Of a DNA stretch of 64,000 nucleotides, positions 41,339 through 49,471 are shown piece after piece (position 1 is the first letter of the stretch; each line of letters opens with the position of its first letter). Below the pieces are notes generated by a model that was not told the origin of the DNA, searched no databases, and saw only the letters and a list, made by a program, of their open reading frames with translations. A program made the position numbers and the translations under genes. Where the stretch lies: assembly GCF_001425865.1 (NCBI RefSeq), contig NZ_LMDS01000006.1, positions 186,001 to 250,000 on the forward strand, in the 5' to 3' direction. This DNA comes from Rhizobacter sp. Root404 (GTDB taxonomy: Bacteria; Pseudomonadota; Gammaproteobacteria; Burkholderiales; Burkholderiaceae_C).

Positions 41339-42139
41339 ATGGACCGCCGTTCGATTCTCAGGACCAGCACCGCCGCACTCGGCGGCGCCCTCGCCGCCGG
41401 TTGCGCCTCGGTGGCTGCCGATGGCGGCAGCCCGCGCAGCCCGTTCAAGGTGGCGGCCGTCACGCTGCCGATCGTCGGCTCGGCCGAGGTGTTCCCGGTG
41501 CGCCGCATCTATTGCATCGGCCGCAACTACGCGGCCCATGCGCGCGAGATGGGCTCGGACCCGACGCGCGAGCCGCCGTTCTTCTTCCAGAAGCCGACAG
41601 ACGCGGTGCAATACGTCGCGATCGGCACGACTGCCGACCACCCGTACCCGTCGCTGACCAAGAACTACCACTACGAGCTCGAACTCGTCGCGGCGCTGAA
41701 GAGCGGCGGCAAGAACATCCCGATCGAGCAGGCGCTGCAGCACGTCTACGGCTACGCGATCGGGCTGGACATGACGCGCCGCGACCTGCAGCGCGGCATG
41801 GGCGACCAGAAGAAGCCGTGGGAGATCGGCAAGAGCTTCGACATGTCGGCGCCGATCGGGCCGATCCACCCGGTCGCTGTTCTTGGCAATGGCGCGCAGC
41901 ACATCACCAAGGGCAAGATCGAGCTGAAGGTCAACGGCCAGACCAAGCAGCTCGCCGACCTGAGCTACATGATCTGGAGCGTGGCCGAGCAGATCGCGCA
42001 GCTGAGCCAGGCCTTCGAGCTGAAGGCCGGCGACATCATCTACTCCGGCACGCCGGAAAACGTCGGCCCGGTCGTCAAGGGCGACGTGTTGGTCGGCCAC
42101 ATCGACGGGCTGCCCGAGCTGTCGGTGAGGATCGTCTGA
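41339..42139 (+). CDS. exported (Tat/lipoprotein) FAH-family protein
   Basis: A 266-residue FAH-family protein with an export signal. MDRRSILRTSTAALGGALAAG carries twin Arg, and LAAGC at residues 18-22 looks like a lipobox. The catalytic domain has YCIGRNYAAHAREMG, FFFQKPTDAV, YELELVAAL, KSFDMSAPIGP and KAGDIIYSGTPENVGPV. AGGAG is 8 bases before the ATG at 41339 but only 2 from the one at 41333, which decides the start. FAH proteins are normally cytoplasmic, so a periplasmic, perhaps lipid-anchored member beside an exported hydrolase is unusual. Confidence 0.87.
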   Translation: MDRRSILRTSTAALGGALAAGCASVAADGGSPRSPFKVAAVTLPIVGSAEVFPVRRIYCIGRNYAAHAREMGSDPTREPPFFFQKPTDAVQYVAIGTTADHPYPSLTKNYHYELELVAALKSGGKNIPIEQALQHVYGYAIGLDMTRRDLQRGMGDQKKPWEIGKSFDMSAPIGPIHPVAVLGNGAQHITKGKIELKVNGQTKQLADLSYMIWSVAEQIAQLSQAFELKAGDIIYSGTPENVGPVVKGDVLVGHIDGLPELSVRIV

Positions 42140-42372
42140 CGCTAGACTGCGGCTGATGGACCGCACGCTTCACACCGCTTTCGCCGCCACGGCGGCGGGC
42201 GCGTGCGCGTCCTGCAAATCCAAGAAACAGCGGCTCGTCTGACCGGAGCTCGCCGTTCCGTCAGATGTGTGACGGAACCGCAGCAGAGCTTCTTCTCCCC
42301 CTCGATTCGATCGACCTCCTGCCCGCGCACCGCTGACGGTTTCCACCGTTCGGTCGTTCAGGAGTGGAAGCG
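42140..42372. other. intergenic gap, no supported gene
   Basis: The 233 bases between the exported FAH gene and the DapA-family gene hold only a 28-codon frame (42156-42242) without a ribosome-binding site. No clear promoter or terminator is seen. Confidence 0.4.
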
Positions 42373-43239
42373 ATGACGATGAATTTCTCTGGCATCTGGG
42401 TGCCGCTGGTGACGCCGTTCGCGCGCGACGGCGCGGTTGATCACGCGGCCTTGCGCGGACTGGCGAAGCGCTGTGCCGACGCGGGTGTCGGCGGCTTCGT
42501 CGCGCTGGGCACGACCGGCGAGCCGTCGTCGTTGACCGAGGCCGAGCAGGACGCGGTGCTCGCGACGATCCTCGATACAGCGGGCGGACACCTGCCCGTC
42601 ATCGTCGGCCTCGCCGGCAACCATGCGCCGGCCTTGCTGGCCCGCGCGAAGCACCTCGGCACGCTGCCGATCGCCGGGCTGCTGGTGCCGGCGCCGTACT
42701 ACGTGCGGCCGGCGCAGGACGGCATCCGCGATCACTTCAGGCGCCTGGCCGACGCGAGCGCGGTGCCGCTGGTGCTCTACGACATCCCCTACCGCACCGG
42801 CGTGACGATCGCGCTCGACACGCTGCTCGCGCTCGCGGCGCACCCGAACATCGTCGCGATCAAGGACTGCGCCGGTTCGGTCGACACGACCCTGGCGTTG
42901 ATCCGCGATGGCCGGCTGCAGGTGCTCGCCGGCAACGACATCGAGATCTTCGGCACCCTGTGCGCCGGCGGCGCCGGCGCGATCGCCGCATCGGCCCACC
43001 TGCGGCCGCGCGCGTTCGTCGACGTGGCGCGCGCACTCGCGCAGGGCCGGCTCGCCGACGCCCGCGCCGCCTGGCACGCCCTGGCGCCGCTGATCGCGAC
43101 GCTGACCAGCGAGCCGAACCCCGCGCCGGTCAAGGCCGCCCTGGCGCAACTCGGTCTGCTGCACGACGCCTTGCGCCCGCCCATGACGACGGCCAGCGCC
43201 GCGTTGCGCGAGCGGCTCGCGGCGCTGCCGCTGGCCTGA
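42373..43239 (+). CDS. DapA / N-acetylneuraminate-lyase family aldolase
   Basis: A 288-residue class I aldolase-type TIM barrel. Family marks are GIWVPLVTPF, GTTGEPSSLTEAEQ, a catalytic Tyr in PLVLYDIPYRTG and the Schiff-base Lys in NIVAIKDCAG. The family includes dihydrodipicolinate synthase and lyases or dehydratases of sugar acids and aromatic catabolites. The neighbouring catabolic genes make a degradative role at least as likely as lysine synthesis. AGGAG is 8 bases before the ATG at 42373; a GTG at 42364 is too close. Confidence 0.9.
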   Translation: MTMNFSGIWVPLVTPFARDGAVDHAALRGLAKRCADAGVGGFVALGTTGEPSSLTEAEQDAVLATILDTAGGHLPVIVGLAGNHAPALLARAKHLGTLPIAGLLVPAPYYVRPAQDGIRDHFRRLADASAVPLVLYDIPYRTGVTIALDTLLALAAHPNIVAIKDCAGSVDTTLALIRDGRLQVLAGNDIEIFGTLCAGGAGAIAASAHLRPRAFVDVARALAQGRLADARAAWHALAPLIATLTSEPNPAPVKAALAQLGLLHDALRPPMTTASAALRERLAALPLA

Positions 43240-43347
43240 GGCCTATGCTGTGGGTGTCGGCCGACAGGGCGTCGCGTCCCTGTCCGGGGCCGGCGGCCCG
43301 CTCGACCGTCGACGATGTCGAAGCCCAGAACTCCGAAGGACCAGCCC

Positions 43348-43509
43348 ATGGCCACGCACACCCCGCACAAGCCGCACCGCACGAACGCCGAAAAGGCCGA
43401 GGACGATCCCGAACCCGGCATGTTGCCGGTCGAGCCCGACCAGGGCCCCGTGCCGCCGGCCATCCCGGAGGATCCGGAGCACGACCGCACGGTCGATCCG
43501 GAGGCGTGA
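43348..43509 (+). CDS. small acidic proline-rich protein, unknown
   Basis: A 53-residue hydrophilic protein (MATHTPHKPHRTNAEKAEDD..., ending EDPEHDRTVDPEA), rich in Pro, Glu, Asp and His and probably disordered. AAGGAC lies upstream of the ATG at 43348; an in-frame ATG at 43315 would add 11 residues. No family recognised. Convergent with the sigma-factor gene. Confidence 0.5.
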   Translation: MATHTPHKPHRTNAEKAEDDPEPGMLPVEPDQGPVPPAIPEDPEHDRTVDPEA

Positions 43510-43591
43510 ATTCCTGGCTGGGGCCGCGCTCCGCCGAACTCGATGCGTTGCTCACCGACTCGCATCGGTCTTCCGAGCAGGACTTGACCCG

Positions 43592-44860
43592 TTAACCGAG
43601 GGCCGCCGCCCGCGCGAGCAGCAACTCGCGTTCGCGCGCATTGCGCGTCATCGCCGCGGCGCGTTCGAACTCGGCGCGTGCATCGGCAGCGCGGCCGAGC
43701 TTGGCGAGCAGGTCGGCGTGCACGCTGGGCAGCCAGTGGTAGCTCGCCAGCCGCGGCTCGCCGATCAACGCCTCGACCAGCGGCAAGGCCTCGGCCGGAC
43801 CGTACGCCATGCCGATCGCGACCGCGCGGTTCAGCTCGACCACCGGCGACGGCGCGACCTGCGCGAGCGCGTCGTACAGCGCGACGATCTGCGCCCAGTC
43901 GGTCGCCTCGGCGGTGCGTGCCCGCGCGTGGCAGGCCGCGAGCGCGCCCTGCAGCGCATACGGCCCGCGCGCGCCGCCCAGCGCTTCCGAGCGGCCCAGC
44001 GCGGCGAGGCCGCGGCGGATCAGCAGCGGATCCCAGCGGCTGCGGTCCTGCTCCATCAGCAGCACCGGGCGGCCCTCGGCGTCGGTGCGCGCGGCGGTGC
44101 GCGAGGCCTGGATCTCCATCAGCGCGACCAGGCCGTGCACCTCCGGTTCGTCGGGCACCAGGCCGGCGAGGATCCGCCCGAGGCGCAGCGCCTCTTCGCA
44201 CAGCGCCGGGCGCATCCAGTCGTCGCCGGCGGTCGCGGAATAGCCTTCGTTGAAAATGAGGTAGATGACTTCGAGGACCGAGCCGAGCCGCTCCGGCAGC
44301 GCCGCGGCGCGCGGCACCTCGAACGGCACCTTGGCCGCGGCGAGCGTCCGCTTGGCGCGCACGATGCGCTGCGCGATCGTCGGTTCGGGCACCAGGAACG
44401 CGCGGGCGATCTCCTCGGTCGCGAGGCCGCCGAGCAGGCGCAGCGTCAACGCGACCCGCGCGTCGGTGGACAGCACCGGGTGGCAGGCGGTGAACACCAG
44501 TCGCAGCAGGTCGTCGCCGATGTCGTCCTGGCGCGCGGCGTCGAGCGCGTCGACGAAGTCGGGTGTGACGTGGGCCTGCAGCGCGTCCAGGTCGGCGCCG
44601 AGCTCGTCGTGCTTGCGGGCGTGCAGTGCCTCGGCGCGCAGCCGGTCGAGCGCGCGGTTCTTCGCGGCGGTCATCAGCCAGGCGCCGGGGTTGTCGGGCA
44701 GGCCGTCGGCGGGCCAGCGTTCGAGCGCGGTGACGAGCGCGTCCTGCGCCAGCTCCTCGGCCACGCCCACGTCACGCACCAGCCGCGCGACGTGCGCGAT
44801 GACCTTGGCCGATTCGATCCGCCAGACGGCCTCGATCGCACGGTGCGTGGCGGTGCTCAC
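43592..44860 (-). CDS. ECF sigma factor with C-terminal extension (ECF42 type)
   Basis: A 422-residue sigma-70-like factor. Sigma region 2 lies at about residues 15-80 (VAEELAQDALVTALERWP, PGAWLMTAAKNRALDRLR) and region 4 at about 115-175 (LRLLGGLATEEIARAFLVPE, AQRIVRAKRTL). A long C-terminal helical, TPR-like domain follows, with LIFNEGYSATAGDDWMRPALCEEALRL (given in parts). This extended form, next to DGPF-domain genes, is the hallmark of the ECF42 group, which has no classical anti-sigma factor. The GTG start overlaps the stop of the DGPF gene by four bases. Confidence 0.9.
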   Translation of the reverse strand: MSTATHRAIEAVWRIESAKVIAHVARLVRDVGVAEELAQDALVTALERWPADGLPDNPGAWLMTAAKNRALDRLRAEALHARKHDELGADLDALQAHVTPDFVDALDAARQDDIGDDLLRLVFTACHPVLSTDARVALTLRLLGGLATEEIARAFLVPEPTIAQRIVRAKRTLAAAKVPFEVPRAAALPERLGSVLEVIYLIFNEGYSATAGDDWMRPALCEEALRLGRILAGLVPDEPEVHGLVALMEIQASRTAARTDAEGRPVLLMEQDRSRWDPLLIRRGLAALGRSEALGGARGPYALQGALAACHARARTAEATDWAQIVALYDALAQVAPSPVVELNRAVAIGMAYGPAEALPLVEALIGEPRLASYHWLPSVHADLLAKLGRAADARAEFERAAAMTRNARERELLLARAAALG

Positions 44861-45276
44861 TGGCTGATGCGATCGAGCTCCCGCAACCGCGCGATCGACT
44901 CGGTCTGCGGGAAGTCGTCGATCTCGTACAGCGGCCGGACCTCGATCGTCGCCTCGACACCGCGTCCCATCGGCGCCGGGAAGCGCCGCGCCCACTCCAT
45001 CGCCTCCTCAATCGAGCGCACCTGGATCACGGTGTAGCCGGCGACCAGCTCCTTGGTCTCGGTGAACGGGCCGTCGACGACGCGGCGGCTGCCGTCGCGG
45101 CCGTAATGGATGCGCCAGCCCAGCGCGCTGGGCTTCAGGCCGCTGCCGTCGAGCAGCACGCCGGCCTTCTGCAGTTCCTCGTGGTAGCCGGTCATCTCGG
45201 CCATCAACGTGTCGTCTTCGGGAAAGATGCCGGCCTCGCTCTCGGCGGTGGCCTTGACGATGATGATGAAGCGCAT
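44857..45276 (-). CDS. YCII/DGPF-domain protein
   Basis: A 139-residue ferredoxin-like-fold protein. It begins MRFIIIVKAT and carries the name-giving motif in VVDGPFTETKELVAGYTVIQ, plus EAMEWARRFP. These proteins are genetic partners of ECF42 sigma factors and may act as sensors or as enzymes; no activity is proven. It is directly upstream of, and coupled to, the sigma gene. Confidence 0.9.
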   Translation of the reverse strand: MRFIIIVKATAESEAGIFPEDDTLMAEMTGYHEELQKAGVLLDGSGLKPSALGWRIHYGRDGSRRVVDGPFTETKELVAGYTVIQVRSIEEAMEWARRFPAPMGRGVEATIEVRPLYEIDDFPQTESIARLRELDRISQ

Positions 45277-45370
45277 GGGGAATCTCCGTGTCGATGCGGT
45301 TGCCGTCTCCCGTACGACGCGCCGGCCGCGGGCGGATCGACACGCAGGCGCCGCCGTTACATGCGCGCGG

Positions 45371-45724
45371 TCACGCCCAGCACGGTCCCAGGCCGCGGAC
45401 CTCGACCGTGCACCACGCCGCCGCCGGGCACTCGGCCGCGATCGCGACGGCCTCGTCGCGCGTCTTGCAGTTCAGCAGGAAGAAGCCGCCGACCATCTCC
45501 TTGGCCTCGGCGAAGGGCCCGTCGACCAGGCTGGTGCGGCCGCCGCGCACCTGCACCCGGGTGGCGTTCCTGTCGTGGGCCAGCGACTCGACCCCGAGCA
45601 GCACGCCGCGCTGCTTGAGCGCCTCGGCGAACGCAAGCATCTGCGCATAGACCTGCTGGCCCGCTTCGAGCCCGCGCTCCTCGCGCTGGCCGCGCGGCTC
45701 CACGATCAACAGCATGTAGGACAT
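45371..45724 (-). CDS. second YCII/DGPF-domain protein
   Basis: A 117-residue DGPF protein: MSYMLLIVEPRGQRE, the motif SLVDGPFAEAKEMVGGFFLL, and a C-terminal AIAAECPAA segment. It is shorter than its neighbour at 44857-45276 and diverged from it. It is the first gene of the three-gene sigma unit, 94 bases ahead of the second DGPF gene, and is divergent from the TIR gene. Confidence 0.9.
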   Translation of the reverse strand: MSYMLLIVEPRGQREERGLEAGQQVYAQMLAFAEALKQRGVLLGVESLAHDRNATRVQVRGGRTSLVDGPFAEAKEMVGGFFLLNCKTRDEAVAIAAECPAAAWCTVEVRGLGPCWA

Positions 45725-45836
45725 CGGTGTCTCCGGAGTTCAAGGCGGCATTCTGCCGCGCGCCGGCCGGCTCGTTACAGCGGTTCGCATCTGATAGGGG
45801 TACGCCGCGCAGACGCAACTGATCACAATTCGCCGC

Positions 45837-47195
45837 ATGCGCGCGATCTTCATCAGCTACCGCCGCGACGACACCGAGGGCCACGCCGGACGACTGTTCG
45901 AAGACCTGTGCGATCGCTTCGGCAAGGGCTCGGTGTTCATGGACGTGGCCGGGATCGAGCCGGGGCGCGACTTCCGGCGCGTGATCGAGCAGCAGGTCTC
46001 GTCCTGCGGCGTGCTGCTGGCGGTGATCGGCAAGAACTGGCTGACCGTCGCCGACAAGCACGGCCAGCGCCGCCTCGACGACCCATACGACTTCGTGCGC
46101 CTGGAAACCGCGAGCGCGTTGAAGCGCGACATCCCGGTCATCCCGGTGCTGGTGCACGACGCCGAGATGCCGCGCGCCGAGCAGCTGCCCGACGACCTCA
46201 GGGAACTGGCGTTCCGCAACAGCGTCGAGCTGAACCATGCGCGCTGGTCGTCCGACGTGCAACTGCTGATCCAGGCGCTGCTGCCTCATGTCGACGCGGA
46301 GCGAGCCGATCCGGCGGTGCGCTTCCCGGGTTGGGCGGCCGCCTCGATCGCGGTGCTGGTGGCCGGCGGTGTGGGCTACGCGGCGTGGGACCACTTTGCG
46401 CCGGCGCCGCCGGCGGGCGGCGAGCCGCCGGTCGCGTCGCCGGCCTCGTCCCCGAACTTGTCCGTAAGCGCGTCGGCCGTGGCGGCGGCGTCGGCCACGC
46501 GGGGGGTCGCGCAGCCCGCGTCCGCGTCGTCGCTGGCGCGCGCCGCGTCGACGCCACCGCTTGTCGCGAGCGCCCCGGCGGTCATGGCGCCGGTCGGGGC
46601 AGCCTCCGCCTCCCGGCCCGCGCCGGCGCCCGCGCCGCCGCCGGCCGCGAGCCGCTCGCCGGCGCCGAAGCCGCCGCCGCCGCGCCCGCCGGCACCGGCC
46701 CCGGCTGCGGCTCCGGCTCCGGCTCCGACACCGGCTCCCACGGCTGCGCCGGCAGCGCAGCCGTACCCCCGACCGGCGGACGCCGGGTCGGGCTACGCGC
46801 CGGCGCCGGCGCTTGCGGCAGCGCCGTCACCGTTACCGTCACCGTCACCGATCTCCGCCGCGCCGCGGCCGGCACCGGCGCCGCCGGCGGCCGCCGCACC
46901 ACCTTCGGGCCCGCAGGTGCTCGCGGCGCGCAGCGATCCGTCGCTGGAATTGTTCGGCAGCCCGGCGCCGGTCTCGCTGGTGACGCGGACGATCGCAATC
47001 GGGCCGGGCACGAGCTACGTCAACGTCACCGGCGGCGAGGTGATCCGCTTCGATGTCGGCGACAAGAGCTTCGTCTGGAACTTCAATGGCCAGCGCAGCA
47101 GCTTCGACCTCGCCAAGGTGGCGCCGCCGGGGGTGCTCGCCCGCAAGGTCACGGCCTACGTGGCGCCGAACCCGATGCAGCCGCGGCGCAGCTGA
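45837..47195 (+). CDS. TIR-domain / transmembrane / CzcE-like fusion protein
   Basis: A 452-residue protein of unusual build. Residues 1-150 are a bacterial TIR domain (AIFISYRRDDTEGHAGRL, SVFMDVAGIEPGRDF, LLAVIGKNWL, DFVRLETASALKRDIPVIPV). Glu90 in RLETA is placed like the catalytic Glu of TIR NADases. Residues 165-184 form one transmembrane helix, and 185-365 a Pro/Ala/Ser linker. Residues 366-452 match the periplasmic CzcE-type domain (TIAIGPGTSYVNVTGGEVIR, SFVWNFNGQRSSFDLAKVAP, VTAYVAPNP), known for copper binding in Cupriavidus CzcE. The layout suggests periplasmic sensing coupled to a cytoplasmic TIR; this is inference. Confidence 0.88.
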   Translation: MRAIFISYRRDDTEGHAGRLFEDLCDRFGKGSVFMDVAGIEPGRDFRRVIEQQVSSCGVLLAVIGKNWLTVADKHGQRRLDDPYDFVRLETASALKRDIPVIPVLVHDAEMPRAEQLPDDLRELAFRNSVELNHARWSSDVQLLIQALLPHVDAERADPAVRFPGWAAASIAVLVAGGVGYAAWDHFAPAPPAGGEPPVASPASSPNLSVSASAVAAASATRGVAQPASASSLARAASTPPLVASAPAVMAPVGAASASRPAPAPAPPPAASRSPAPKPPPPRPPAPAPAAAPAPAPTPAPTAAPAAQPYPRPADAGSGYAPAPALAAAPSPLPSPSPISAAPRPAPAPPAAAAPPSGPQVLAARSDPSLELFGSPAPVSLVTRTIAIGPGTSYVNVTGGEVIRFDVGDKSFVWNFNGQRSSFDLAKVAPPGVLARKVTAYVAPNPMQPRRS

Positions 47196-47196
47196 G

Positions 47197-48102
47197 TCAC
47201 TCGTACGGGCGTTCCTGCCACCACGGGAAGAACGCCGGCATGTCGGTCGAGACCTTGCTGCTGAACTGCGCGGGGCGCTTCTCGAGGAACGACATCACGC
47301 CTTCCTTCGCGTCGGGCGACGCGCCGCGCGCGTAGATCGAACGGCTGTCGATCTTGTGCGCCTCCATCGGGTGGTCGGCGCCGAGCATGCGCCACATCAT
47401 CTGGCGCGTCAGCGCGACCGAGACCGGCGCCGCGTGGTCGACGATCTCGCGCGCCAGCGCACGCGCCGCCGGCAGCAGCGCGTCCGGCGCGTGCACCGCG
47501 CTGACGAAGCCGCCTGCGAGCGCCTCGGCGGCCGGGAAGATGCGGCCCGAGTACGTCCACTCCAGCGCCCGGCTGATGCCCACCAGACGCGGCAGGAACC
47601 AGCTCGAACACGCCTCCGGCGTGATGCCGCGGCGCGCGAACACGAAGCCGATGCGCGCCGTCTCGGAGGCGAGCCGGATGTCCATCGGCAGCAGCATCGT
47701 CGCGCCGATGCCGACCGCCGGGCCGTTGATCGCCGCGATCACCGGCTTCAGGCATTCGTAGATCCGCAGCGTGACCCGACCGCCGCCGTCGCGCACCGAC
47801 TCGTGGCCCCAGACCGGCTGCCCGGCCGCGTCGAGCGGCGTGCCGGCCTTGTCGGGCTTGTCCTCGCGCTTCGCGTAGTCGAAGGTCTTGGCGCCCTGCG
47901 ACAGGTCGGCCCCGGCGCAGAACGCGCGGCCGGCGCCGGTGACGATGATCGCGCGCACGTCGTCGTCGGCATCGGCGGCGTCGAACGCCTTGATCAGCTC
48001 GTTCATCATCGGGCCGTTGAACGCGTTGAGCTGCTCGGGGCGGTTCAGCGTCAGGGTCAGGATCTGGTCCTCGACCTCGTAGCGCAGGGTCTCGAAATTC
48101 AT
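47197..48102 (-). CDS. enoyl-CoA hydratase/isomerase family protein
   Basis: A 301-residue crotonase-fold protein. It shows LTLNRPEQLNAFNG, the oxyanion-hole segment AGRAFCAGADLSQGAK and the second loop AAINGPAVGIGATMLLPMDI. A Glu in RRGITPEACSSWFLPR is at a catalytic position. It hydrates or isomerises enoyl-CoA thioesters; the loop at about residues 70-95 and 301-residue length place it in a longer subgroup than FadB-like hydratases. It converges on the TIR gene with a one-base gap. Confidence 0.9.
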   Translation of the reverse strand: MNFETLRYEVEDQILTLTLNRPEQLNAFNGPMMNELIKAFDAADADDDVRAIIVTGAGRAFCAGADLSQGAKTFDYAKREDKPDKAGTPLDAAGQPVWGHESVRDGGGRVTLRIYECLKPVIAAINGPAVGIGATMLLPMDIRLASETARIGFVFARRGITPEACSSWFLPRLVGISRALEWTYSGRIFPAAEALAGGFVSAVHAPDALLPAARALAREIVDHAAPVSVALTRQMMWRMLGADHPMEAHKIDSRSIYARGASPDAKEGVMSFLEKRPAQFSSKVSTDMPAFFPWWQERPYE

Positions 48103-48163
48103 CGTCGGTGTCTCCGTTAGGGCGCGCCGACGGCGCGGCGCAGTGCCCGCATCGTGCACCGAT

Positions 48164-48535
48164 TCAGCCGGCGTCGCTGTCGCCTGGTTGACCGGCCGGC
48201 AGGCGCTGCACGAACGCGTCGACCTCGGGCGCATCGGTGCGCGGCGCCAGGTCGCCGTCGAGCGCGCGCTGCACCAGGCGCGCGAGCGTGGCCGGCTGCG
48301 GCGTGATCGTGCCGAAGAACAGCGTGTGGGCACCGCGCGCGATCAGCAGCGTCGGGAAGTTCTCGACATCCACGTCGTCGAGCAGCGCCGCGTCGTCCTC
48401 GATGTCGAACCACGCGAACGCGGTTCCCGCGTCGAACGAGGTCGCCGCGGCGTCGAAGGTCGCGCGGTAGTCGCGGCACACGCCGCACCAGCCGGCGCAC
48501 AGGCAGATCACGCGCAGGGCGGTGTCGTCGTTCAT
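48164..48535 (-). CDS. thioredoxin-like protein with CGVC active site
   Basis: A 123-residue thioredoxin-fold protein. The redox motif is WCGVCRDY near residues 16-23, followed by the cis-Pro segment VENFPTLLIARG. CGVC differs from the classical CGPC, so redox potential or partner may differ. No signal peptide, so cytoplasmic. It lies 61 bases ahead of the enoyl-CoA hydratase gene on the same strand. Confidence 0.85.
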   Translation of the reverse strand: MNDDTALRVICLCAGWCGVCRDYRATFDAAATSFDAGTAFAWFDIEDDAALLDDVDVENFPTLLIARGAHTLFFGTITPQPATLARLVQRALDGDLAPRTDAPEVDAFVQRLPAGQPGDSDAG

Positions 48536-48605
48536 CCGCGCAGTGTGCCGCGGCCGCGGGCGCCTTGCAGCCGCGGGCTTTAGCTGAAAAGCTGCAATCG
48601 AATCC

Positions 48606-48773
48606 TTGAAGAACACCGCGGACAGCGGGATCAGCGCGGGTTCGGGGCGCGGTCTGACGCGCATCGCCGTCCGGCGCGGCCATTGCCTGCGCGGCTACGC
48701 CTACCGCTTCCTCGAGGAATGCGCGCCGACCCTGACCCAGGCGGTCGTGAAAGGCGCGCTCGACGCGGAGTAA
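48606..48773 (+). CDS. possible small protein, unknown
   Basis: A 55-codon frame from TTG 48606 to TAA 48773, ending 11 bases before the GNAT gene. The second half (RGYAYRFLEECAPTLTQAVV) looks protein-like, but there is no ATG or clear ribosome-binding site. It may be a real leader gene or the remnant of a longer one. Confidence 0.3.
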   Translation: MKNTADSGISAGSGRGLTRIAVRRGHCLRGYAYRFLEECAPTLTQAVVKGALDAE

Positions 48774-48784
48774 GCTCGCGGCCG

Positions 48785-49471
48785 ATGGCGACCGCGCTGC
48801 TCGACAACATCTTCTGGCATGCCTTGAACGGCCCGCAAGCACGCTGGGCGGCGGGCGGCGGCGGTGTGCGGCGCTACGCCACCGGCTTCTCGCCGATCGT
48901 CGCGTTCGAGGACGCATCGAACGCCGACTTCGATGCGCTCGCGGCGTGCACCACCGACGGCGAGTCGCTCTATGTCTCCGGCTGGTCCGGCGCGGTGCCG
49001 CCGGGCTGGCGGCTCGATGCCGACGCGACGCTGCTGCAGATGGTCTGGGACGCGCCGGCGCCCGAGGTCGGGCCCTTGCCCGGCCTGCGCCCGCTCGGTG
49101 CCGCCGACGTGGTCGAGGTCCTGGCACTGACGGCGCTGACCCACCCGGGCCCGTTCGGCCCGCGCACGATCGAGCTCGGCGAGTACCTCGGCTGCTTCGA
49201 CGGCGAGCGCTTGATCGCGATGGCCGGTGAGCGTTCGCAGGCCGGCCGCTGGCACGAGATCAGCGGCGTCTGCACCCACCCCGATGCGCAGGGCCGCGGC
49301 CTGGCGGCCGGGCTGATGAACCGGTTGATCCGGCGCCAGCTGGCCGAGGGCGAGGTGCCGTTCCTGCACGTGATGCGCAGCAACGCCAACGCCGTGCGGC
49401 TCTATGGGCGCATGGGATTCCGCGAGCGCATGGAGACCCCGGTGCGGGTCGTCACGCGGGGGCCGGCGTAG
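48785..49471 (+). CDS. GNAT-family N-acetyltransferase
   Basis: A 228-residue protein whose C-terminal half (residues 105-225) is a GNAT acetyltransferase. The acetyl-CoA loop is in GVCTHPDAQGRGLAAGLMNR, and the final RSNANAVRLYGRMGFRERM is the typical motif B. The first 100 residues are a divergent second half, as in two-lobed GNAT proteins. Substrate unknown. Its 3' end overlaps the MFS gene by 20 bases tail to tail. Confidence 0.85.
   Translation: MATALLDNIFWHALNGPQARWAAGGGGVRRYATGFSPIVAFEDASNADFDALAACTTDGESLYVSGWSGAVPPGWRLDADATLLQMVWDAPAPEVGPLPGLRPLGAADVVEVLALTALTHPGPFGPRTIELGEYLGCFDGERLIAMAGERSQAGRWHEISGVCTHPDAQGRGLAAGLMNRLIRRQLAEGEVPFLHVMRSNANAVRLYGRMGFRERMETPVRVVTRGPA

Noticed and set aside
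42156..42242. A 28-codon frame with a lipobox-like ACASC in the gap before the DapA-family gene
   Set aside because: No ribosome-binding site, too short, and no hydrophobic stretch before the Cys to act as a signal.
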